This document shows, in pieces, positions 26,783 through 35,279 of a stretch of DNA of 64,000 nucleotides; positions within the stretch are counted from its first letter, which is position 1; the number at the start of each line of letters is the position of its first letter. Origin of the DNA: an uncultured Clostridia bacterium (GTDB lineage Bacteria; Bacillota; Clostridia; RUG12999). The stretch is from NCBI GenBank assembly GCA_934792465.1, contig CAKVOK010000016.1, positions 1 through 64,000 of the forward strand. The letters run 5' to 3'. The position numbers were made by a program, and so were the translations under genes. Under the pieces are notes generated by a model. That model did not search any database and had not been told where the DNA came from. It was given only the letters and a program-made list of their open reading frames with translations.

Positions 26783-27996
26783 CTTGCTTTCACTATCCTT
26801 TCGGCGGTTTCGTCGGGAGTTTTTCCGGCTTTAATATGGAAATCCGCCGTATTTTTATATATTTCAAAACGTTCCGCATATCTTTTTTCGAGGCTTGCTC
26901 TGTCCGAGCTCAGCGGTCTGTCCGAGGTTGGCAGAATGTCGCTTATCGGTCTGTTGATAAAGTATATCTTGCCGTTGTGATGCAGATTTTTTATATTTTC
27001 GTCTGCCAAGACGGCACCGCCGCCCGTAGATATTACCGCTCCGCTCTGTGCGGAAGCTTCGAGAATTACTTCTTTTTCGATTTTTCTGAAATATTCCTCG
27101 CCGTGAGCGGCAAAAATGTCTGAAATATTGCCGTATTTCTCCGTTATTATATCATCTGTGTCCATAAATTTAAAATTCAGTTTTTCCGCAATTATTTTTC
27201 CGGCGGTCGTCTTTCCGCTGCCGGGCATACCCGTCAGCACAACGTTTTCCTTTTCCTTGTATACTTCGCCGTATATCCTGTCCAAATCGTTTTCGTCCGC
27301 TTTTTCAAAATGCATTGCCGCATAGACTGCCTGACTTACAAGCATATAAAGACCGCCGGAAGAAATCTTGCCGAGCCTTTCCGCCTGCAGCACAAGCTCT
27401 GTTTTAAGCGGATTGTAAATGACGTCTACAACGCTTTTTACGCTTGCGTAGTTTTCCAAATCGTCGGGAAACCCCGAAATATTCGGATACATTCCGGCAG
27501 GCGTTGTATTTATTATGACGTCGGCTTCGACATTTCTCGCTTCCTCATAGGTAATACATCCGTCTTTTTTGCTTCTGCTGACTCTGAGAACCTCTGCCGC
27601 ACCCATTTTCTTCACCGTGTATTCGGCGGTTTTCGAGGTTCCGCCGCTGCCGAATACAAGCACTTTTTTGTTTTCGATATCCGCTCCGGTTTTTATGATA
27701 AGGCTTTTCAGTCCGTAAAAATCCGTGTTATATCCGTATAATTTGCCGCTGCGGTTTACTATGGTGTTCACAGCGCCTATTTCCTCCGCTGTCGGGTCGA
27801 TATAATGCAAATACGGTATAACAAGTTCTTTGTATGGAATTGTTACGTTTATTCCCCTGAAATCTCTTTCACGCATGAATTTATCGAAATCCTCACGGCT
27901 GACCTCGCATATCTCGTAGCCGTAGTTGCCTATTTTCTCGTGAATTTCTTTTGAAAAGCTATGCTTCAGATGTTCGCCTATTACTCCGTATTCCAT
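26779..27996 (-). CDS. aroE-aroK: Shikimate dehydrogenase / shikimate kinase fusion
   Basis: A 405-residue bifunctional protein joining the fourth and fifth shikimate steps. Residues 1-245 are AroE: HSFSKEIHEKIG, the catalytic lysine in NVTIPYKE, NTDFYGL and a VLVFGSGGTSKTAEY NADP-binding loop. Residues 250-405 are AroK: Walker A GMPGSGKTTAG, the shikimate-binding MDTDD, STGGGAVL and a RPLSSDRASLEKR lid region. The frame runs straight through. Both catalytic sets look intact. It lies between aroC and aroQ in transcription order. Confidence 0.94.
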   Translation of the reverse strand: MEYGVIGEHLKHSFSKEIHEKIGNYGYEICEVSREDFDKFMRERDFRGINVTIPYKELVIPYLHYIDPTAEEIGAVNTIVNRSGKLYGYNTDFYGLKSLIIKTGADIENKKVLVFGSGGTSKTAEYTVKKMGAAEVLRVSRSKKDGCITYEEARNVEADVIINTTPAGMYPNISGFPDDLENYASVKSVVDVIYNPLKTELVLQAERLGKISSGGLYMLVSQAVYAAMHFEKADENDLDRIYGEVYKEKENVVLTGMPGSGKTTAGKIIAEKLNFKFMDTDDIITEKYGNISDIFAAHGEEYFRKIEKEVILEASAQSGAVISTGGGAVLADENIKNLHHNGKIYFINRPISDILPTSDRPLSSDRASLEKRYAERFEIYKNTADFHIKAGKTPDETAERIVKAR

Positions 27997-28018
27997 AATC
28001 TTATCCTTTCCGCAGACA

Positions 28019-29119
28019 TTATTTCGGCTGACCCAAAAAATCCGTTCCGAATCTTTGACTCAGCAAATCACAAAGGCAAAGTGCCGTTACGCTGTCTATT
28101 ACTGTTCTCGCTCTGTGGATAATGGCAGGATCGTGTCTGCCGTCTGTTTTAAGCTTCGTATTCTCCGTTTTTTCAAAATCCACAGTGTCCTGTTCCTTAT
28201 AAATCGACGGCGTAGGCTTTATAACCGTGTTGAACATTATCGGCATACCGTTTGTTATGCCGCCGTTTATGCCGCCGTTGTTGTTTGTCATTGTATATAT
28301 GTGCTTTCCGTCCGTGTAAAACGGGTCGTTCGCTTCACTGCCTTTCATATCGGCAAATTCGAAGCCGGCGCCGAATTCTATGCCTTTCACGGCAGGAACG
28401 GAAAAAATTATGTGCGAAAGACAGCTTTCCACAGTGTCGAACCATGGTTCGCCGACCCCGGCCGGCATTCCCGTTACGGCTGTCTGCAATATTCCGCCCA
28501 CACTGTCGCCGTCCGCCGCAATTTTCTCGATTTCGGAATTTATTTCGGCAGCTTTTCCCTCGTCCAGTACCGGGAAATATTTTTTGTTCAATTCCTTTAT
28601 ATCCTCGGTGATGCTTTCAAAATTTCTGTCGGATATTCCGCAGCATTTCAAGATATGCGTTCCCACATAAATACCCTTGCTCTCCAATGCGGACGCCGCT
28701 ATTGCACCTGCCGCCACAAGGGGAGCGGTTATTCTGCCGGAAAAATGTCCTCCGCCCCGGTAATCTTCAAATCCGTGATATTTTTCGTGTGCGGTAAAAT
28801 CCGCATGAGAGGGCCTTGCAATGCTTTTGTTATAATCTCTGCTTCTCGTATTTGAATTTTCTATTACTATGCAAATCGGCGTTCCTGTGGTTCTGCCCTC
28901 GAAAACACCGCTGACAATCTTAAATACGTCAGCTTCGTGTCTTGCCGTGGATATTCTTCCTTTCGGCTTTCTTAAGTCAAGCCGTTCGTTTATGAAGTCT
29001 TTGTCTATCCTGATTCCGGGGGCGAGTCCGTCCAGTACCGCACCTATCATAGCGCCGTGGCTTTCGCCGAACAGCGTTACGCTTACGCTGCCGCCAAATG
29101 TATTTTTCAAGCTGCTCAC
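28019..29119 (-). CDS. aroC: Chorismate synthase
   Basis: FMN-dependent elimination of phosphate from EPSP to give chorismate, the seventh and last shikimate step, 366 residues. Signatures GESHGAMIGAVLDGLAPG near the N-terminus, RPSHADFTAHEKY, GGGHFSGRITA and RHDPAIIHRA near the C-terminus are all present. It starts one base after the aroB stop, with TGAGGTGAG before the ATG. Confidence 0.97.
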   Translation of the reverse strand: MSSLKNTFGGSVSVTLFGESHGAMIGAVLDGLAPGIRIDKDFINERLDLRKPKGRISTARHEADVFKIVSGVFEGRTTGTPICIVIENSNTRSRDYNKSIARPSHADFTAHEKYHGFEDYRGGGHFSGRITAPLVAAGAIAASALESKGIYVGTHILKCCGISDRNFESITEDIKELNKKYFPVLDEGKAAEINSEIEKIAADGDSVGGILQTAVTGMPAGVGEPWFDTVESCLSHIIFSVPAVKGIEFGAGFEFADMKGSEANDPFYTDGKHIYTMTNNNGGINGGITNGMPIMFNTVIKPTPSIYKEQDTVDFEKTENTKLKTDGRHDPAIIHRARTVIDSVTALCLCDLLSQRFGTDFLGQPK

Positions 29120-29120
29120 C

Positions 29121-30110
29121 TCATTTCAGATAATCTTTAAGGGCGTGCGCATCAATGTCTTGCAGCTTGCCCTCGCCGATTTTGTCGGCTGTTACTATGG
29201 TAACCTTGTTTCCGGCAAGCTTTTTGTCGTGGAGCATTGCGGCAAGCACCTTTTCTTTGTCCGCCGTATATTCGGTTTTGAGTCCGGCACGCTTCAGCAC
29301 GGGAACGAGCCTTTTCAGTGCTTCGCCCTTCGACATGGCAATCATGCCGAGTGCAACGCATTCCCCGTGATACAAATCCGTGTTTACTTCTATTCCGTGA
29401 CCTACGGTATGTCCGAAATTAAGAATCTTTCTGAGTCCCGATTCTTTTTCGTCTTTCTCAACAACGTATTTTTTCACTTTCAGCGCTTTCAATATTATTT
29501 CATCAAGATTTTCCATGAAATCGTCTTTTTCAAAGATTTCAAAAAGCGATTTGTCGCTTGTCACGCCCACTTTTATGGCTTCCGCAAGTCCGTTTGAAAT
29601 CTGGCGGGGACTTAAGCTTTTCAGCGTATCGGAATCTATTAAAACGCCTTTCGGCTGATAAAAAGCACCTATAATATTTTTAACGTGCATGAAATTTATT
29701 CCGACTTTGCCGCCTATTGACGAATCCACCTGCGAAAGAAGAGTTGTCGGTATGTTGTAAAAATCAATTCCTCTCATATATGCCGATGCCGCAAATCCGG
29801 TCAAATCGCCGACAACGCCGCCGCCTACGGCGACTGCACAGTCCTTTCTCGAAAAGCCGTGTTCAAGCATTGCTTTTTGCAGAAGCTCAAATGTTTTCAG
29901 ACTCTTGCTTTCTTCTCCGCAAGGCACAGTCATAATGAAAGGTTCGGCGCACTGCTTTGCTACGGTTTCGGCATACTCTGCCGGCACTCCGCTGTCCGTT
30001 ACAATCAGCACTTTTCTGTCGAGATTGAAATATTCCGCAGCCTTGGATATTGCACCGTGTTCTATGATTATATCGTATTTTGAATTTCCGGGTTCCATTT
30101 TCAGAATCAT
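29121..30110 (-). CDS. aroB: 3-dehydroquinate synthase
   Basis: Second shikimate step: NAD- and metal-dependent cyclisation of DAHP to 3-dehydroquinate, 329 residues. Motifs are CGEESKSL, the NAD-binding AVGGGVVGDLTGFAAS, TTLLSQVDSSIGGKVGIN, and the metal-binding histidines in NFGHTVGHGIE and YHGECVALGM. It follows pheA after 14 bases. The length is slightly below the E. coli enzyme (362), normal for Clostridia. Confidence 0.97.
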   Translation of the reverse strand: MILKMEPGNSKYDIIIEHGAISKAAEYFNLDRKVLIVTDSGVPAEYAETVAKQCAEPFIMTVPCGEESKSLKTFELLQKAMLEHGFSRKDCAVAVGGGVVGDLTGFAASAYMRGIDFYNIPTTLLSQVDSSIGGKVGINFMHVKNIIGAFYQPKGVLIDSDTLKSLSPRQISNGLAEAIKVGVTSDKSLFEIFEKDDFMENLDEIILKALKVKKYVVEKDEKESGLRKILNFGHTVGHGIEVNTDLYHGECVALGMIAMSKGEALKRLVPVLKRAGLKTEYTADKEKVLAAMLHDKKLAGNKVTIVTADKIGEGKLQDIDAHALKDYLK

Positions 30111-30124
30111 GGTTATTATCTCCT

Positions 30125-31234
30125 TTAATCTTCGAGCAGGATATGCTCGCCGTAAGTTCCCACAACACGCAGCTTGTCACAGTATTTGCCGAGTTCTTCG
30201 AGCATTTTTCCGCTCTGCTCCGTATTTACGTCGCCTCGGATTTCACTGTAAAAATAATACTGCCACAAAAGCCCCGGCATACTTCGGCTGCGGAGTATCT
30301 GCATACTGAATCCGTAATTACCTATAACGTTCAGTGCTTCTGCCAATGCACCGGCACGGTTGTTTACGGAAAATACAATCATGAAGTTTGTATTTCCGCC
30401 CTTGTGCGGCTGCGACGAAGCACGTGTCAACACTGCAAAACGTGTTGTGTTAAGCTCGCTTTCGTTGATTTCCGGTTCTATTATATTCAGCCCGTAAATA
30501 TCCGCCGTTTCCTTGCTCGCAATCGCCGCCGTATGAATATCTTTTTTTTCCGATACCATTTTCGCCGCAATTGCCGTATTTTTCTCCGGAATGGCAACAA
30601 GTCCGTGTTTCTCTATGAAATTTCCGCATTGTTCGAGTGCCTGCGGATGGCTGATGACATATTTTATATCTTTCAGCGATGCACCATCAATGCCGAGAAG
30701 ATTCTGCCTGATTTTAAGCTCGTAAATGCCGTTTATATAAAGAGAACCCGAAAAAATAAGGTCGATATTCTTTCCGACTTCTCCGGCAAAGCTGTTTTCT
30801 ATCGGCAGCACAACGCAGTCGCAATCGCCGTTTTCAACGGCTTCGTAAGCCGATTTGAAATCGCCGTAGGCTATATGCTCGGAGGTCTTGAATATCTTTT
30901 TCGCCGCAATCTGCGCAAATGCTCCCTCCGTACCGCTGTAGGCAATCTTCATGCCGCTCATCAGACATTCCTGCATAGCACGCGACTGTGCCATGGTATC
31001 GTTTAAAAATCCGATATAATATCTGCGGATAAAATCGTCGTGAATATACTTGCTGTTCTTGTCGGCAAGCTGTTTTTCCCTCGACTTGTCCAGTACGGGA
31101 ATACCGTGTTCTATTTTATATTCGGCAACTTTCTTAACGGCATTCATGCGCCTTTCAAAAAGCTCTGCCATTTCTTTATCTATCTGATTTATTTCACTGC
31201 GTGCGTCTTCAAGCAAATTCACAATATTCTCCAT
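30125..31234 (-). CDS. pheA: Chorismate mutase / prephenate dehydratase (P-protein)
   Basis: Bifunctional phenylalanine-branch enzyme of 369 residues, first gene of the aromatic operon. Residues 1-90 are an AroQ-type chorismate mutase (INQIDKEMAELFERRMNAVKKVAEYK). Residues 92-270 are prephenate dehydratase, with the GTEGAFAQIAA start and the catalytic TRF in NTTRFAVLTR. Residues 280-360 are an ACT domain (FSVNNRAGALAEALNVIGNY), the usual site of phenylalanine feedback. The ATG at 31234 has only a weak ribosome binding site; an in-frame GTG at 31222 has GGAG six bases upstream and may be the true start. A consensus-like promoter is about 35 bases upstream. Confidence 0.95.
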   Translation of the reverse strand: MENIVNLLEDARSEINQIDKEMAELFERRMNAVKKVAEYKIEHGIPVLDKSREKQLADKNSKYIHDDFIRRYYIGFLNDTMAQSRAMQECLMSGMKIAYSGTEGAFAQIAAKKIFKTSEHIAYGDFKSAYEAVENGDCDCVVLPIENSFAGEVGKNIDLIFSGSLYINGIYELKIRQNLLGIDGASLKDIKYVISHPQALEQCGNFIEKHGLVAIPEKNTAIAAKMVSEKKDIHTAAIASKETADIYGLNIIEPEINESELNTTRFAVLTRASSQPHKGGNTNFMIVFSVNNRAGALAEALNVIGNYGFSMQILRSRSMPGLLWQYYFYSEIRGDVNTEQSGKMLEELGKYCDKLRVVGTYGEHILLED

Positions 31235-31267
31235 TCCGCCGCATTTTTATACGGCACATTTTTTTAT

Positions 31268-31296
31268 ATCTTATCATAATCGCAACTTTTTGTCAA
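31268..31296 (-). promoter_or_regulatory. SigA promoter of the aromatic amino acid operon
   Basis: Minus-strand -35 TTGACA (31296-31291), 17-bp spacer, -10 TAAGAT (31273-31268). The leader to pheA is only about 30 bases, with no room for a T-box or a trp-type attenuator, so control is likely by a repressor or by enzyme feedback. Confidence 0.75.
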
Positions 31297-31333
31297 TGTT
31301 TTTTATACATTTGTTTATACAAAACCAAAAACG

Positions 31334-32674
31334 TTAATTTCTTGTTAATTTTTTTTGCCAATTACAAAAATTTACGTATATCGCCGCCGGTATGCATTTG
31401 AATACCTGGTCGCTGTTCAGACAGCCGACAACTACAGCCGCCGAAGCCTTAAGTCCGAATGCCGCATATAGCGAAAGAGGCATTACTATGAGCCAGATAC
31501 TTATAAAATCGAGTATCATAACGTATTTTGTATCGCCGCCGCCTCGTATTATTCCGATATTAACGGGCATCTGATACGACATAGTCATGATTACAATGCT
31601 TTGCAGCGTGAAGAACGCATTTGCAAGCTCTCTTGTTTTGTCGGAAATATTATAAAGCCGAAGCATCAGATTTTTCAGCGTGAACAGCGATATTCCGAGT
31701 ATTACGCCTATACATATGAAAATAAGCTGCAAAGACCTCGAATATTCTTTTATTCTTTCGCCGCCTCTGCCTATCTCCTGACCTATCAGCACGGAAGCAG
31801 CCGAAGCTGCACCCACGGACGTTACCTTGAGCAGCAAAAACAGCGTTGACGAAATCGAATACGCCGCCATTGCGGACGTGTCCATGTGACCGAGTATTAC
31901 TGTCTGTACGGCGTTTGAAACTCCCCACATCAGTGACGAAAGGACAATCGGTATACATACTTTGAAATAGTCTTTTGCAAGGGTTTTGTCCGGTTTCAGA
32001 TATTTTCTTATTTTAACCCTGCGGTATTTGAGCTTTATAAACGAAAATACTATTATACATTCCAATATGCGTGCCGTAAGAGTGCCGATAGCCGCACCCC
32101 GAACGCCCATTTCCGGCATTCCGAAGTTTCCGAATATAAGTATATAATTCACGCAGCAGTTCACGCACAGCGAAATGACGGACACCACAAGCGCTATTTT
32201 AACGCATTGCATAATGCGCAGCGATGCCAGCATTATGGCAGTGCAGGCAAACACGGGATATGTGAATTTTATTATGTCGATATACTTCACACCCTCGTTT
32301 ATTACGTCGGTGTCGTTTGTGAATATTTTCAGTGCATAGTGCGGATACATCGCAACCGCCGCGAAGAGGGCGAATGCAACGAACATTTCCGCATAAAATC
32401 CCGTTAGCGCAAGCTTTTTCACGGGTTCTCGCTTGCCCTGCCCGAAATACTGGCAGCCGAGAACGATAACACCGTTCGATATGCCGTATACAATCTGCTG
32501 CAATACGAATTGTATCTGATTCACGGCGGCAACTCCGGAAAGCGCCGATTCGCTGTAATTTTCGAGCATGATGTTGTCCGCAAGGTTTACGCTTAGAATT
32601 ACCGCCTGTTCCAGCATAAGCGTTATGCATAAAATCAAAAAGCTTTTGTAAAATTCTTTGTCTTTAGTTATCAT
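31334..32674 (-). CDS. MATE family efflux transporter
   Basis: A 446-residue multidrug and toxic compound extrusion (MATE) family protein with about 12 hydrophobic helices in two homologous halves; AAVNQIQFVLQQIVYGISNG (about 45-65) and VGAASAASVLIGQEIGRGG (about 270-290) are the matching elements. MATE proteins export cationic compounds using Na+ or H+. ATG 32674 is chosen because GGAG lies seven bases upstream; the longer frame would begin with GTG inside the ribosome binding site. It follows the terminator of the efp transcript and is not obviously in an operon. The substrate is unknown. Confidence 0.9.
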   Translation of the reverse strand: MITKDKEFYKSFLILCITLMLEQAVILSVNLADNIMLENYSESALSGVAAVNQIQFVLQQIVYGISNGVIVLGCQYFGQGKREPVKKLALTGFYAEMFVAFALFAAVAMYPHYALKIFTNDTDVINEGVKYIDIIKFTYPVFACTAIMLASLRIMQCVKIALVVSVISLCVNCCVNYILIFGNFGMPEMGVRGAAIGTLTARILECIIVFSFIKLKYRRVKIRKYLKPDKTLAKDYFKVCIPIVLSSLMWGVSNAVQTVILGHMDTSAMAAYSISSTLFLLLKVTSVGAASAASVLIGQEIGRGGERIKEYSRSLQLIFICIGVILGISLFTLKNLMLRLYNISDKTRELANAFFTLQSIVIMTMSYQMPVNIGIIRGGGDTKYVMILDFISIWLIVMPLSLYAAFGLKASAAVVVGCLNSDQVFKCIPAAIYVNFCNWQKKLTRN

Positions 32675-32695
32675 AAAAAATCTCCGTTTCACCGC

Positions 32696-32756
32696 AAAAA
32701 AAGACGGTATACAGCCATTTCGGAAATAAAATCCGCCAATGAAGCAATATACCGCC
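32696..32756 (-). terminator. Terminator after the CD1247-like gene
   Basis: On the minus strand GGCGGTATA (32756-32748) pairs with TATACCGTC (32711-32703), one G-U wobble, with a long loop and a TTTTTTT run after it. It separates the efp-CD1247 genes from the MATE gene. Confidence 0.65.
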
Positions 32757-32770
32757 TGAAAATTATGCTT

Positions 32771-33193
32771 TTATTCGTCGTCCGAACAGCCGCAGTCGCA
32801 GCCATCGCAATTGTCGCAGTCCTCGAACTCAATTTCTATGAGCTCACCGCATTTCGGACATCTGATTTCATCGTCCGAACCAAGTATATCCTCGTCGATA
32901 TAGATTATATTTCCGCATTTTTCGCACTGAACCTCAAAATAATCAAGGTCATCGTCCTCATCTTCGTCATCGTCCATATAATCGTCATAATCTTCGTCAA
33001 GGTAATCCTCGATATCCTCAACTTCTTCTGTGAGGTCTTCAATCTTTTCTTCGAGTATGGAAACCTCGTCCGCAAGGTCTTGAATTAAGTCTATCATTGC
33101 GTTAAAAAGTCTGCCCTCGTTTGTCGATTCGTCGAAGTTAAGACCTTCTGCAAGTCCGCTTAAATATGAAGCATGTTCTGTTAAATATGACAT
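32771..33193 (-). CDS. CD1247-type acidic zinc-ribbon protein
   Basis: A 140-residue, extremely acidic cytoplasmic protein. The N-terminal domain (MSYLTEHASYLSGLAEGL and a helical region to about residue 55) matches the CD1247 N-terminal domain described from Clostridioides difficile. A run of about 25 Asp/Glu residues follows, then a rubredoxin-like zinc ribbon (CEKCGNIIYID ... RCPKCGELIEIE) and a Cys/Asp tail CDNCDGCDCGC that could bind further metal. It follows efp after 32 bases and is common next to efp in Clostridia. Function unknown. Confidence 0.82.
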   Translation of the reverse strand: MSYLTEHASYLSGLAEGLNFDESTNEGRLFNAMIDLIQDLADEVSILEEKIEDLTEEVEDIEDYLDEDYDDYMDDDEDEDDDLDYFEVQCEKCGNIIYIDEDILGSDDEIRCPKCGELIEIEFEDCDNCDGCDCGCSDDE

Positions 33194-33225
33194 AGTAATT
33201 CTCCTTTCCGATATTTAAATCAAGA

Positions 33226-33783
33226 TTACGCTCTTTCCATGTATGTTCCGGTTCTTGTATCCACTCTGATTTTCTCGCCCTCGTCTATGAAGAGAGGTAC
33301 GTTGATTTTTGCGCCTGTTTCGAGAACAGCCGGCTTTGTTGTTCCCGTAGCCGTATCGCCTTTGAATCCCGGTTCTGTTTCCGTTACAACGAGTTCAACG
33401 AAGTTCGGCGGCTCAACGCCGAATACCTTGCCCTTGAACGAAAGCACCTTAACCTGCATATTGTCTTTGAGATACGGTAATGCGGATTCCAAAAGGTCTG
33501 CGCCGAGAGGCATCTGTTCGTATGTTTCAACATCCATGAAATAATACAAATCGCCGTCATTGTAAAGATATTCCATATCTTTTCTGTCTACGTGCGCAAG
33601 AGGCATTTTGTCTGTCGGGTTGAATGTTTTCTCGATTACGGCACCCGTTATTACGTTCTTTATTTTTGTTCTTACAAAAGCTGCTCCTTTGCCCGGTTTT
33701 ACGTGCTGAAACTGTATTATCTGATAAACGCTGTTGTCCATTTCAAATGTTATACCGTTTCTGAAATCTCCTGCTGATATCAT
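33226..33783 (-). CDS. efp: Translation elongation factor P
   Basis: Relieves ribosome stalling at polyproline, 185 residues, the standard three-domain length. The KOW-like N-domain has the tip loop KPGKGAAFVRTK, whose lysine (about residue 32) is the site modified in many species. OB domains II and III end with GEKIRVDTRTGTYMERA, the family C-terminal signature. The start ATG follows AAGGAG. The peptidase gene upstream and CD1247-like gene downstream form the usual Firmicutes neighbourhood. Confidence 0.98.
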   Translation of the reverse strand: MISAGDFRNGITFEMDNSVYQIIQFQHVKPGKGAAFVRTKIKNVITGAVIEKTFNPTDKMPLAHVDRKDMEYLYNDGDLYYFMDVETYEQMPLGADLLESALPYLKDNMQVKVLSFKGKVFGVEPPNFVELVVTETEPGFKGDTATGTTKPAVLETGAKINVPLFIDEGEKIRVDTRTGTYMERA

Positions 33784-33837
33784 AAGTTAATCTCCTTGTC
33801 CGCCGCCCTGCTCCGGCATAAATTATATTGTATTTGC

Positions 33838-33877
33838 AATCTCCTTTTGCAAGGTTTGAAGATAAAGGAGATTTTTT
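33838..33877. terminator. Hairpin with T-run upstream of efp
   Basis: AATCTCCTTT (33838-33847) pairs exactly with AAAGGAGATT (33864-33873). T-runs flank it (TTTTTT on the + strand). On the minus strand it lies in the efp leader after the peptidase gene, where it could partly terminate or attenuate; its GGAG repeats also resemble a ribosome binding site. Confidence 0.5.
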
Positions 33878-33993
33878 CACACACCTGATATGCGGCACTT
33901 TGAATATATTTACATGATTTTCCATACTGATATACCCAAAGGCTCTTTATATATTATACACCAATACGGCGGATAATTCAAGTGTTATTTTTC

Positions 33994-35064
33994 TCAAATT
34001 ATAATCAAATCCTTTGTGGAATTTGTTAATATTTCATTATAATTCTCGCCGATAACGACAAGGTCCTCTATTCTTACGCCGAAATTGCCCTCGATATACA
34101 CGCCGGGTTCGACTGTGATAACCGTTCCGGGTTTCAGCGTATCCTTGCAGCTTCTGTTGAGTGCCGGCTGCTCGTGAATATCTATTCCCACGCTGTGACC
34201 CAAGGCATGACCGAAATACTTGTCCAACTCAAAGGAGCTGAAAATTCTTCTGGAATATGCGTCGATTTCGGAGCATACAGCACCGCATTTCAGCTTTGAA
34301 AGTGCCTTTAACTGCGTGAAATACACTGCGTTGTATACCATTTCCTGTTCCTTTGAAATATCTCCCACAGCGACGGTTCTTGTCATATCGCTGCAATAGC
34401 CGTTGTATACGCAGCCGAAATCCATAACGATGAAATCACCGTTTTCGATTTTCTTTCCGCTTGCCTTGCCGTGGGGCAGAGCCGAGTTTTTACCGGACGC
34501 TATTATAGTATCGAACGAGGTTTTCGAGGCTCCCGCTTTTCTCATGTTGTATTCAAGCTCCGCAGCTATTTCGGTTTCGCTCATTCCGACTTTTATTCGG
34601 CTGACGGTATCTTTGAATGCGTCGTCTGCGATTTTTGCCGCAAGGCGTATGCTGTCAATCTCGTCTTTGCTTTTTATTTCGCGCATTTTTGCAATCATAT
34701 TTTTTATCGGGACGAGAACCGCTCCCGTTATGAATTTGTTCATTGCGCTGTATGCCGCAAAGCTCAAAGCACGTTCTTCGATTCCGAGTTTCGTTACGCC
34801 GTGCGCCGCCGTTATCCGGTTTACAACTTTATATACACCGTCTTTTATATCCTTTACGGTAAACAGCGGTGCCTGGTGTTCCGCCTGTTCCAAAAATCTG
34901 AAATCGCAAAGTATGTATGCGGCGTCGAGTGTTATGAGCAAATCGCCCTCGTCGCCGTCGAATCCGCTTAAATAAAAAACGTTCTGACGGCTCGTTATGA
35001 GAGCACCGTTCATTCCGTTTTCAGCCATGATTCTTCTTAAAGCAACTACTCTTTCCATATTCAT
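33994..35064 (-). CDS. pepP: Xaa-Pro aminopeptidase (M24 family)
   Basis: Cytoplasmic dimetal peptidase that removes an N-terminal residue before proline, 356 residues. A creatinase-like N-domain (about 1-125) is followed by the pita-bread fold with metal ligands in FGCVYNGYCSDMTRT, GHALGHSVGIDIHE, TVEPGVYI and GVRIEDLVVI. The ATG at 35064 is preferred over an in-frame ATG three codons upstream because AAAGGA is then correctly spaced. It precedes efp, the common YqhT-Efp pair. The symbol is generic for the family. Confidence 0.93.
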   Translation of the reverse strand: MNMERVVALRRIMAENGMNGALITSRQNVFYLSGFDGDEGDLLITLDAAYILCDFRFLEQAEHQAPLFTVKDIKDGVYKVVNRITAAHGVTKLGIEERALSFAAYSAMNKFITGAVLVPIKNMIAKMREIKSKDEIDSIRLAAKIADDAFKDTVSRIKVGMSETEIAAELEYNMRKAGASKTSFDTIIASGKNSALPHGKASGKKIENGDFIVMDFGCVYNGYCSDMTRTVAVGDISKEQEMVYNAVYFTQLKALSKLKCGAVCSEIDAYSRRIFSSFELDKYFGHALGHSVGIDIHEQPALNRSCKDTLKPGTVITVEPGVYIEGNFGVRIEDLVVIGENYNEILTNSTKDLIII

Positions 35065-35170
35065 ATGTATCATTTCCTTTCAAAAAACACTTTTTTAAAT
35101 TTAAATGTATAATCGGGAAATTTTCGGTCTATAATAAGAGTACCTCACAAAATATATTTTTATTCCCCGA

Positions 35171-35256
35171 TTTAGATAATATTGCTGTTCCCCTTTAGTA
35201 ATATTATCTAAAAAGAAAGAGGCTGTTGTACATTTAGCGCAACAGCCTTCTTTTTT
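35171..35256. terminator. Bidirectional terminator and a second inverted repeat
   Basis: TTTAGATAATATT (35171-35183) pairs exactly with 35200-35212. Next to it GGCTGTTG (35221-35228) pairs with CAACAGCC (35240-35247), flanked by T-runs on both strands. It lies just past the stop of the membrane protein gene at 35280-35960 and before the peptidase gene. Confidence 0.75.
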
Positions 35257-35279
35257 ATTCAAAAATTTTAACTGCCGCA

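Noticed and set aside
30080..31006. A 308-codon + strand open frame opposite pheA
   Set aside because: Antisense to catalytic domains that are intact; no start signals or family resemblance.
31235..31267. Possible attenuator or T-box upstream of pheA
   Set aside because: The leader is about 30 bases and holds no hairpin or leader peptide.
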